Shown here: in pieces, positions 15,998-23,074 of the stretch
Layout: every line of letters begins with the position of its first letter
Numbering within the stretch: position 1 is the stretch's first letter
From: JBLHKE01 sp047619485
GTDB taxonomy: Bacteria; Verrucomicrobiota; Verrucomicrobiia; Verrucomicrobiales; DEV007
Length of the DNA: 24,897 nt
Direction: 5' to 3'
NCBI GenBank assembly: GCA_047619485.1
Contig: JBLHKE010000020.1
Coordinates: 1 to 24,897, forward strand
The notes under the pieces: generated by a model
Databases searched by the model: none
Seen by the model: the letters and a program-made list of their open reading frames with translations, nothing else
What the model was told of the DNA's origin: nothing
Translations under genes and position numbers: made by a program

Positions 15998-17350
15998 TTA
16001 AACTAGTTCGGGCATTGGCGAGAATTGCTGATCGACAAGGTAGCGTGGGCGCCCGCTGAAATCATTCACGGTCGCTTTGTTGACGTCGATGCCGACGGCT
16101 TGGTAAAGTGTGGCGAAGACCTCTTGGAAATCGACCGGCCGCTCATCGGCCTCACCGCCGTCGCGGCTGGTCGAACCGATCACCTGCCCGTGGTTCATCC
16201 CGCCGCCTGCTAATAAGGCGGTGGAAACTTTCGGCCAGTGATCGCGCCCGCCCTGTGCGTTGATAGTTGGGGTGCGGCCGAACTCGCCCCAGACGACGAC
16301 GGACACGTCCTTGTCGAGGCCGCGGTCGTGGAGGTCTTGAACGAGGGTCGCGACGCCTTGGTCGAGCATCGGGAAGTCGGTGCGCGCGCGCTTGAAGTTG
16401 GCTCCGTGCCAGTCCCAGCGACTAAAGCCCAGTGTCACGCAACGGGCGCCGGCCTCGACCAGGCGGCGCGCCATGAGGAATTGGTCGAGTCGTTTCCAAG
16501 GACCGTCGGCGGTGAGCTTCTCAGTACCCTTGCCGTACTTCTCGACTAGGCGCGGGTCTTCTTTGGACAAATCGAAGGCTTCTGCCAGTTTGCTCGAGGT
16601 CAGAACTCCGTAGGCCTGCTGCCCGAAGCTGTCCAAACTCTCCATCATCCCAGAGCTGTCCACGTCGCGTCGGTACTGGTCGACGCTCGCCAACAAGGCG
16701 CGGCGGTCATCCAGCCGTTCGATGCTAATTCCCTTTAAACTGACGTCTGCAGCGCCCCCACCGCGATTCGGCGTGAACGCTCCATGCGATGGGCCACAGA
16801 AACCGGTCGCGCCCGGATCGCCCCATTGGTCGTGGCCACACTTTGGCGACAAACCGACGAAGGGTGGCACCGCGGAACTAGCGGCGCCTTGGATTTTGCT
16901 CATCACCGCACCGATAGAAGGCCATCCGCCGGGCGGTGCATTGCGCGGCGAGCGGCCAGTGAGGCACTGGTGAGCGTCGTGGCCACCATGCGCCCCGACC
17001 ATCGAACGGATGAAGCTGAACTTGTCCGCCATGCCGGCGATCTGCGGGAACAGCTCACCTATCTGAATTCCGGAAACATTCGTGTCGATCGCTTTGAACT
17101 CGCCGCGGATGTGCGACGGCGCGTCGAGTTTGATGTCGAACATGTCCTGATGCGGCGGACCACCGGCCAAGAAGACCATGATGACGGCTTTGTGACCGAG
17201 CCCTTCGCCGGCCGGCTTCGAGTTTGCTTCCGCCTGGAGGAGTTGTGGGAGCGACAGGCCGCCAAGTCCCAGCCCTCCTACCTTGAGGAATCCGCGTCGT
17301 GAGACGCCATCGCAAAATCGTTCGGAATCGTTCGCGTTGATCGAGAGCAT
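15998..17350 (-). CDS. DUF1501 family Tat-exported protein (first copy)
   Basis: A 450-residue protein of the DUF1501 family, related to the alkaline phosphatase/sulfatase fold. A Tat signal is clear: VSRRGFLKVGG (Arg18, Arg19) followed by a Gly/Leu-rich core. Family features are present: VFLAGGPPHQDMFDIKLDAP, RSMVGAHGGHDAHQCLTGRSP, WDWHGANFKRARTDFPMLDQG and VVVWGEFGRTPTINAQGGRDHW, with His/Asp residues that may bind metal. Activity is unproven in this family; hydrolysis of sulfate or phosphate esters is the usual guess from fold. It is the first gene of the four-gene minus-strand block, separated from the DUF1549/DUF1553 gene by a DUF1501 remnant. It is divergent from the haem-binding propeller gene at 17689. 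Start ATG 17350 is the only one giving a complete Tat motif. Confidence 0.93.
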   Translation of the reverse strand: MLSINANDSERFCDGVSRRGFLKVGGLGLGGLSLPQLLQAEANSKPAGEGLGHKAVIMVFLAGGPPHQDMFDIKLDAPSHIRGEFKAIDTNVSGIQIGELFPQIAGMADKFSFIRSMVGAHGGHDAHQCLTGRSPRNAPPGGWPSIGAVMSKIQGAASSAVPPFVGLSPKCGHDQWGDPGATGFCGPSHGAFTPNRGGGAADVSLKGISIERLDDRRALLASVDQYRRDVDSSGMMESLDSFGQQAYGVLTSSKLAEAFDLSKEDPRLVEKYGKGTEKLTADGPWKRLDQFLMARRLVEAGARCVTLGFSRWDWHGANFKRARTDFPMLDQGVATLVQDLHDRGLDKDVSVVVWGEFGRTPTINAQGGRDHWPKVSTALLAGGGMNHGQVIGSTSRDGGEADERPVDFQEVFATLYQAVGIDVNKATVNDFSGRPRYLVDQQFSPMPELV

Positions 17351-17427
17351 GTGAGGGTTTGAGTGGAGGTTAGATTGAGCACGCTGACAGAAATCGCTTC
17401 GTACTAGTAATGAACCGCAAAAAAAAC

Positions 17428-17468
17428 CACAATCTGACGCGGAAAATCCCTCGGTACACTAGATTGTG
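17428..17468. repeat. 8-bp inverted repeat, possible operator
   Basis: CACAATCT (17428-17435) and AGATTGTG (17461-17468) are exact complements with 25 bases between them. The half-site centres are 33 bp apart, close to three helical turns, which fits a dimeric or looping regulator serving both divergent genes. It could also be chance. Confidence 0.4.
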
Positions 17469-17618
17469 CCCTCGGCCCGGCTTAGCCGCAAACTAAAACC
17501 GGCACTCTAGAACCACCTTGGCGATGGCGATGGCGACGTTCGCCGCACGCGAGGCAGGCAATTTCGAACCAGTGCGAACAAAATTCCTCCCCGATTACAT
17601 CAACAAGCAGTGTTCTAG

Positions 17619-17653
17619 GGCGAGGTGACTGGAAAGTAACGTCGGGCCTCGCC
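17619..17653. repeat. 7-bp inverted repeat in leader of the haem-binding protein gene
   Basis: GGCGAGG (17619-17625) and CCTCGCC (17647-17653) form a perfect GC-rich dyad around 21 bases, ending 35 bases before ATG 17689. If transcribed it would make a hairpin in the 5' leader. Confidence 0.35.
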
Positions 17654-17688
17654 ATCGACTCGGAGATCGGCTATCAACATGGTTCGTC

Positions 17689-20520
17689 ATGAAAACCAAA
17701 GCGCTCCTCTTGTTCATCCTCGGCCAATCGCTGGCCGTGGCCGCAGACGACACCCTCGTCCGTAATTCTGAACCGCTCTCGCCTGCGGAAGAACTCGCCG
17801 CCTTGAAAGTTCCAGATGGGTTTGAAATCCAACTGTTCGCCGCCGAACCGGACATCAACAAACCTATCAACATCGCCCAGGACGCGCGCGGTCGCATGTG
17901 GGTATCCTCCACCGTCGAGTATCCCTACGCAGCGAAGAAGGAACGCTGGGCCGACCCGCAAGGAAGCCGGGTTAGCGACAGCCGTGATGCCATCAAGATC
18001 CTCGAAGACACCGACGGTGATGGCAAGGCCGACAAGTTCACCGACTTCGCCGATGGCCTCAACATTCCCACCGGCGTGCTACCATGGCACAAGGCCGATC
18101 ACCACGACGGCTGCATCGCCTGGAGCATCCCCAACATCTGGTACTTCGCCGACACCACCAACGACGGCAAGGCGGACCACCGCGAGGTGTTGTTCGGACC
18201 ACTAGGCTATGAAAAAGACACGCACGGCATGTGCTCGAGCTTCCGTATGGGGCGCGACGGCTGGGTCTACGCCACCCACGGCTTCAATAACACCAGCAAG
18301 CTGAAGGCCAAAGATGGCACGCAAGTCGAGCTTCACTCGGGCAACGTATTCCGCTTCAAACCCGATGGCTCGAGCGTCGAAGTCTGGTCCCACGGGCAGG
18401 TCAACCCATTCGGCCTTGCCTTCGATCACCGCGGCAACCTCTACAGCGCAGACTGCCACAGCGCTCCTGTCTACCAGCTACTACAGGGAGGCATCTATCC
18501 TAGTTTTGGAAAACCCCACGACGGGCTCGGCTTCGCGCCATCGATGATTGAACACACGCACGGTTCGACCGGGATCTGCGGCATCACCTACATCGATCAC
18601 GATCGCTGGGGCAACGACTGGAACGACCACCTGCTCATCGGCAACCCCGTCACCTCGCGGATCAACCACGACCGTATCGAGTTCCGCGGCACCACCCCGG
18701 TAGCCATCGAACAGAGCGATTTCGTCGTTAGCAAAGACCCTTGGTTCCGCCCCGTCGACCTCCACCTAGGCAATGATGGATCCCTCTACGTGGCAGATTT
18801 TTACAACCGTATCATCGGCCACTACGAAGTCCCACTAACCCATCCCGGACGAGACCGCGAACGCGGGCGCATCTGGAAGATCACCAAGAAAATAGGATCT
18901 ACAGCGCCTGCCGCTTCTCCAGCCTTCGCCGTGGTCAGCGCCGATCAGCTATCGGACAAAGACCCGTTTATCCGCAGAGCAGCCGCACACGAGCTCCAAC
19001 TGCAACCCGACGAAAAATTTCTCATTCCACTCTTGGAAACGCTAGCTACCACACCTGCAGACGACACACACCTCCGCCACGTCCTGCGGATGGCGATCCG
19101 TGAACATCTCAAAAGATTCCCCGGTCAGCTAGACACCGATCCAGACTTCCTTGCGGATCTCATCGACATCGCTCCAGCCGTCCCCACGCCACAATCCGCA
19201 GCGCTGCTTGCCAGCTCTTTAGCAAAGGATCAACACCTTACGCACATCGCCCGCTATGCCGATGACGCGACGCTTCGTAAACTCATCTCAGCGATCAAGA
19301 ATCAGGGAACGCCCGAGGATCAGTTGGAAAGGATCGACGCCCTACAAATCGGCCTCGACGAGCGCGGCCAACTCGACCCTAGGCCAGAACTGATCGCCTG
19401 GGCGCAAGATCTCGCGATCAGCCTGCTCGCAGCAAAATCAAAACAGATACCCGGCGTATGGACTACCAACCTGCACCCAAACCACCCGCAGAGCGAGTCT
19501 CCGTGGACGCTCCAGCCACGCCAATGCACTGACGGCAAGCAGGCCACCGTGCTCTCGAGCCTCCGCATTGGTGAAGGAAACGTCGAGCAGAGAACAGGCA
19601 TTCTCCGCTCCAAGACCTTCCCGGCGCGCGAGCAACTTAGCTTTTGGATCGTCGGCCACCGCGGAGACCCCAAGCAGGAGCCGCACGAGAAAAACTACGT
19701 CAGCCTGATCGATTCCAAAGGCACCGAGTTGCAACGCGCCTACCCGCCGAGAAGTGACACCGCCGAGATTATCAGCTGGAAAATCCCATCCTCAAAAATC
19801 GGCAAACCATTGCAATTCCAAGTCGTCGATGGCGACAGCGGCGATGCCTACGCATGGCTAGGAATCACCCGGATAGAAGGCAGCGGTAATGTCACCACCG
19901 ACAGCTTCCATCGGACTCGTATCAATGACCAACTGCTCGCCAAACTGGCTGAACGCCTCAAGCTATCCGCGCCAATTAATCTGCGTGACCAGCTCAAACC
20001 ATGGCTTCCCGAACCCTCCACAGCTGTTGCTCTGAGCCCCATCAACGAGGCTGATCGGAAGGCTCTCGACGCTCTCATCGCTGCGCGGATTAGTTCCTAC
20101 AAAACGAGCACCAACCACGATCCAAAAAACGGCGCGCAAATTTTCAAAGAAAACTGCGCCACTTGCCACCAGATCAACGGCGCAGGCGCGCTCCTCGGCC
20201 CACAGTTAGATGGGATCGGTAGCCGCGGTATCGAACGCCTGAGCGAGGACATTCTCGATCCCAATCGCAACGTCGATAGCCACTTCTACCTGACGCAGTT
20301 TAAAATGAAAGACGCCAGCGAGATCAGCGCCTTCCTCATCCGCGAGAGCGGTGCCTCTATCCACATCCGCGATCTGCTCGGCAAGCAGCGCCATCTGCGA
20401 GCCAACGACATCGGCTCTCACAAAATCATCCCACTCTCACTGATGCCCGCTAACTTTGGCCAGACCCTCAGCAAAGAAAAATTCGCAGATCTTCTGGCTT
20501 GGTTGCTAGACCAATCGTAG
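17689..20520 (+). CDS. PVC-type haem-binding propeller dehydrogenase with C-terminal cytochrome c domain
   Basis: A 943-residue exported protein. Signal peptide covers residues 1-19 (core LLLFILGQSLAVA). Residues ~30-400 form the 'membrane-bound dehydrogenase' domain of Pirellula/Verrucomicrobium type, an NHL/PQQ-like propeller with LKVPDGFEIQLFAAEPDINK at its start, repeated D-x-D-G-D-G/K motifs (EDTDGDGKADKF) and LGNDGSLYVADFYNRIIGHYE at its end. Residues ~420-560 are helical, HEAT-like. Residues ~590-720 look like a beta-sandwich. The C-terminal haem domain carries ENCATCHQING (Cys823, Cys826, His827) and LLGPQLDGIGSRG. It probably oxidises a sugar or alcohol in the periplasm and passes electrons to the haem; the substrate is unknown. 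It is divergent from the DUF1501 block and convergent with the second DUF1501 gene (96 bases apart). Stop is TAG. Confidence 0.93.
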   Translation: MKTKALLLFILGQSLAVAADDTLVRNSEPLSPAEELAALKVPDGFEIQLFAAEPDINKPINIAQDARGRMWVSSTVEYPYAAKKERWADPQGSRVSDSRDAIKILEDTDGDGKADKFTDFADGLNIPTGVLPWHKADHHDGCIAWSIPNIWYFADTTNDGKADHREVLFGPLGYEKDTHGMCSSFRMGRDGWVYATHGFNNTSKLKAKDGTQVELHSGNVFRFKPDGSSVEVWSHGQVNPFGLAFDHRGNLYSADCHSAPVYQLLQGGIYPSFGKPHDGLGFAPSMIEHTHGSTGICGITYIDHDRWGNDWNDHLLIGNPVTSRINHDRIEFRGTTPVAIEQSDFVVSKDPWFRPVDLHLGNDGSLYVADFYNRIIGHYEVPLTHPGRDRERGRIWKITKKIGSTAPAASPAFAVVSADQLSDKDPFIRRAAAHELQLQPDEKFLIPLLETLATTPADDTHLRHVLRMAIREHLKRFPGQLDTDPDFLADLIDIAPAVPTPQSAALLASSLAKDQHLTHIARYADDATLRKLISAIKNQGTPEDQLERIDALQIGLDERGQLDPRPELIAWAQDLAISLLAAKSKQIPGVWTTNLHPNHPQSESPWTLQPRQCTDGKQATVLSSLRIGEGNVEQRTGILRSKTFPAREQLSFWIVGHRGDPKQEPHEKNYVSLIDSKGTELQRAYPPRSDTAEIISWKIPSSKIGKPLQFQVVDGDSGDAYAWLGITRIEGSGNVTTDSFHRTRINDQLLAKLAERLKLSAPINLRDQLKPWLPEPSTAVALSPINEADRKALDALIAARISSYKTSTNHDPKNGAQIFKENCATCHQINGAGALLGPQLDGIGSRGIERLSEDILDPNRNVDSHFYLTQFKMKDASEISAFLIRESGASIHIRDLLGKQRHLRANDIGSHKIIPLSLMPANFGQTLSKEKFADLLAWLLDQS

Positions 20521-20616
20521 CCGGTTGAGTGGCGGTGGCCAAACGTCAAGCTGCCGGTCGAGGAGCGAGTTTCCGGAGTTGATATCGTGCCGATCCAAAG
20601 ATCACCACCTCGACGC

Positions 20617-22035
20617 TCACGCGAAGATCGGCAGCACTTTACCGTCGCTGGCCGCAAGCGGGCGATTCTCCTGATCGTGCAGCGTGAAGTTCGGATCGAT
20701 GCCGAGCGCGTGGAAGATGGTCGCGTGTAGATCGGGCGGGCTCACCGGCTGGCTCGCGGGGAAGGCTCCGGTCTTGTCGCTGCTGCCGTATAGCAGCCCT
20801 TGCGAGACCCCCGCGCCTGCGTAGGCGACGGTGTAGCAGTTCGGGTAGTGGTCGCGACCACCGCCATTGCTGATCTTTGGAGTCCGGCCGAACTCCGTGA
20901 GTAAGACCACGAGGGTATCATCGAACAAGCCGCGCTGTTTGAGGTCGGTGAGTAGGGCGCTGAACGCTTGGTCGAGCGGTGGGAGTAGGTCGCGCTTGAG
21001 GCGATTAAAGCCGTCGCCGTGGGTGTCCCAATGCGCGCCCTTCGAGCCGTTGAGGTCGCCCGCCGAACAGTAAACCGTCGCCAGTGGCACTCCTGCCTCG
21101 ACGAGCTTGCGAGCCATGAGCGTGCTCTGACCGCAGATGTGTGACCCGTAGAGTTCGTGCATCGCGCGCGATTCGTTATCGACGTCGAACGCTGCGCGCA
21201 CTTTTGGATCCAACAACATATCGAGTGCCTGCGTGCGGTACTGTTCCACCTCTGCGGTCGAGTCGCGGCCGCCGATCCCTCTTGCCTCGAGCGCGTCGAG
21301 CAGGCCGCGGCGGCTGACGATGCGCGAGCGGTCGATACCTGCGATGGGGTCGAGGCTAACGATGCCCGACGAGGGCGACTTGCCGTCGTAAGGCGTGCCC
21401 CGTTTAGGCTTGATGACGGCGGGGTCGTAGCCCAGACCGAGAAATCCGCCGTCTTGTCCGTTGGCGGTGCCGCCGTCGTACATGGTGTAAGGCAGGCAGA
21501 CCGTCCCCGGGAGCGAGGGTGCATTCGGCGGTTGCTGTGGCCCCAGCCCCTGATCCGTGGCGTGCGCCACCATCGAGCCGATGCATGGCCAGTCCTTCCG
21601 CGAAGCCGTCCAGTTTTTGCCAGGGTCTTTCGGTGCGTGGCCGGTGAGGTTCCAGTAAGCTGCTGAGCGGTGCGAGGATGCGTTGTGATGCGCGCTGCGG
21701 ATGATGGTGAGTTCGTGCGCGTGTTTTGCGAGGCGCGGCAAGTGTTCGCAGACGTGGTAGCCCGGGATAGTGGTTGGGATCGAACCGAAGGCGGATCGCA
21801 CATCGCTGCCTGCCTCGGGTTTCAAGTCCCAAGTGTCGATGTGGCTCATGCCGCCCCAGGCGAACATTACGATGCAACGTTTTGCCTTACCAAACGAGCG
21901 CACGCCAGCCGTGTCTAGGCCCGCCGCCCGTGCGCTAGCCTGCATGGCAAATATGCCGGGCAGCGAGAGCCCCGCAGCGCTGAGGCGTAGGGCGTCACGG
22001 CGTGTCATGAACCGGTGGTCTTTGCTTCGTCGCAT
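20617..22035 (-). CDS. DUF1501 family Tat-exported protein (second copy)
   Basis: A 472-residue DUF1501 protein. The Tat motif MTRRDALRLSAAG begins at residue 10, so translation may start at ATG 22035 or at ATG 22008; the first is closer to an AGAGGAG ribosome site. Family marks are CIVMFAWGGMSHIDTWDLKP, IRSAHHNASSHRSAAYW, GDLNGSKGAHWDTHGDGFN and VVLLTEFGRTPKISNGGGRDHY. It differs clearly from the copy at 15998-17350 (longer central region, different C-terminal end), so it is not a recent duplicate. It follows the ThuA-like gene by 48 bases and was probably transcribed with it. The product should be periplasmic; metal-dependent ester hydrolysis is suggested by fold only. Stop is TGA. Confidence 0.93.
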   Translation of the reverse strand: MRRSKDHRFMTRRDALRLSAAGLSLPGIFAMQASARAAGLDTAGVRSFGKAKRCIVMFAWGGMSHIDTWDLKPEAGSDVRSAFGSIPTTIPGYHVCEHLPRLAKHAHELTIIRSAHHNASSHRSAAYWNLTGHAPKDPGKNWTASRKDWPCIGSMVAHATDQGLGPQQPPNAPSLPGTVCLPYTMYDGGTANGQDGGFLGLGYDPAVIKPKRGTPYDGKSPSSGIVSLDPIAGIDRSRIVSRRGLLDALEARGIGGRDSTAEVEQYRTQALDMLLDPKVRAAFDVDNESRAMHELYGSHICGQSTLMARKLVEAGVPLATVYCSAGDLNGSKGAHWDTHGDGFNRLKRDLLPPLDQAFSALLTDLKQRGLFDDTLVVLLTEFGRTPKISNGGGRDHYPNCYTVAYAGAGVSQGLLYGSSDKTGAFPASQPVSPPDLHATIFHALGIDPNFTLHDQENRPLAASDGKVLPIFA

Positions 22036-22049
22036 GTTCTACTTTCATA

Positions 22050-22056
22050 CTCCTCT
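22050..22056 (-). promoter_or_regulatory. Shine-Dalgarno upstream of the second DUF1501 gene
   Basis: AGAGGAG on the minus strand lies 14 bases before ATG 22035. It is the only strong ribosome site I found before a gene in this window; its spacing is rather long. A nearer ATG one base after it opens a different frame and is not a likely start. Confidence 0.4.
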
Positions 22057-22083
22057 ATTTTGAGAAAACCAACAGATCCTTCA

Positions 22084-22908
22084 TCACCCCTGCTGCGGCG
22101 GCAAGGCGAGATCCTCCTCGCTGAGAGTCACGGGCGCGCCGGCTTCGGGCACCTTGACGTGCGCACTCCACAGGATGCCGTTGACGATCATACGGCGGAA
22201 GTCCGCCTGCTGGAAATTGCGGTAAAAGTGACCGAGGGTGGTGCCGAAAGCGCGTCCTCCGCCAGCTCGTTCGTGGACCCAACCGACTACCACCTCATCC
22301 TCCGGCGCCTTCACTTGGAGTAGCGGTTTTCCGGAGCCGATGGACGGCTTCAGGTAGTATTCATCGTGCAGCTCATGGGGCTTCCAACCCCGGCAGACCG
22401 GATGTTCCGGGATGAGCTGCTCGAGCTGAGATCTGTTGGTGTGGATCCCCACGTTGCTGACCCAGGTTCCACCGAGATATCCCTTCCACCGCCCACCCAG
22501 TCGCTCGAGGTTTTTCTCATACACCGAAGATGCCCAATGGATCGTCACCAACCCAACCCCATCTTTCATCATGGCCTCGAATTTCTTCGCGCCCGGGCCG
22601 TCGAGAATACGTTCCGCTGCGGGATCGGTGTAGATCACGATCGTTTTCACGCCTTCCAGTGTTTTCTCGTCCGTCGGCCAGCCGTTCGAGACCACCGCAT
22701 CGACACCCGTGGTCAGTTCTAGGCACATCGCCAGCTTCTCACAGGTCAGCATGTACATGTGCGTCCCGTGGGGGTGATCCGGATCCTTGCCGATCAGTAG
22801 GATCTTCGACCGCCCATCGGGCTTGCCCCCAGTCGCGGCCACCACGGCAATGCACGCAAGCGCAAGTGCGGCCAGTAGAGGAATCAATGCCTTCGTATTT
22901 CGTGTCAT
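22084..22908 (-). CDS. Exported ThuA-like protein
   Basis: A 274-residue protein with an N-terminal hydrophobic segment (residues ~9-27) acting as a signal peptide or membrane anchor. The rest is a ThuA-like, class I glutamine amidotransferase-like fold: KILLIGKDPDHPHGTHMYML, then TIVIYTDPAAERI, a GVGLVTIHWASS strand-turn where the nucleophile elbow would be but with no Cys nucleophile, HELHDEYYLKP, and GGGRAFGTTLGHFYRNF near the end. ThuA-like proteins are common in PVC sugar-degradation loci, often beside Gfo/Idh/MocA or haem-binding genes; their reaction is uncertain. It is the first gene of a two-gene unit with DUF1501 and is divergent from the second haem-binding propeller gene. The start ATG 22908 has no clear ribosome site. 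Confidence 0.9.
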   Translation of the reverse strand: MTRNTKALIPLLAALALACIAVVAATGGKPDGRSKILLIGKDPDHPHGTHMYMLTCEKLAMCLELTTGVDAVVSNGWPTDEKTLEGVKTIVIYTDPAAERILDGPGAKKFEAMMKDGVGLVTIHWASSVYEKNLERLGGRWKGYLGGTWVSNVGIHTNRSQLEQLIPEHPVCRGWKPHELHDEYYLKPSIGSGKPLLQVKAPEDEVVVGWVHERAGGGRAFGTTLGHFYRNFQQADFRRMIVNGILWSAHVKVPEAGAPVTLSEEDLALPPQQG

Positions 22909-23028
22909 GGATGGGAGCCTGCTAGGAACGTGCGACTCGTGTCAAGGGGATGTCCCCGCCAGTGTGTTTTTTTAAAACCGATTTTCCGCGGCGCCTACAA
23001 CTGTTCGACTCCGCTCGACTTCAAACAT

Positions 23029-23042
23029 CCTTGCTTGCAAGG
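23029..23042. repeat. Short palindrome in divergent promoter region
   Basis: CCTTGC-TT-GCAAGG is a 6-bp dyad with a two-base centre, 32 bases before ATG 23075 and within the 166-base space between the ThuA-like gene and the second haem-binding gene. It is an operator candidate. Confidence 0.35.
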
Positions 23043-23074
23043 CGAGCCACATCTAGGCAAGATTATTTTCAACT

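Larger units (their letters stand above)
17351..17688. other. Divergent promoter region without genes
   Basis: This 338-base stretch between two divergent genes should hold both promoters. I see no protein-coding frame and no clear -35/-10 pair. It contains two inverted repeats (listed separately), an A-run (17419-17426) and a short GGCGAT tandem (17520-17537, three copies, the last imperfect). Confidence 0.5.

Noticed and set aside
17520..17537. GGCGAT hexamer tandem as a repeat element
   Set aside because: There are only three copies, one imperfect; low complexity is enough to explain it.
20521..20616. Bidirectional terminator between the convergent genes
   Set aside because: GTCGAGG and CCTCGAC can pair but are far apart, with no compact hairpin or T-run.
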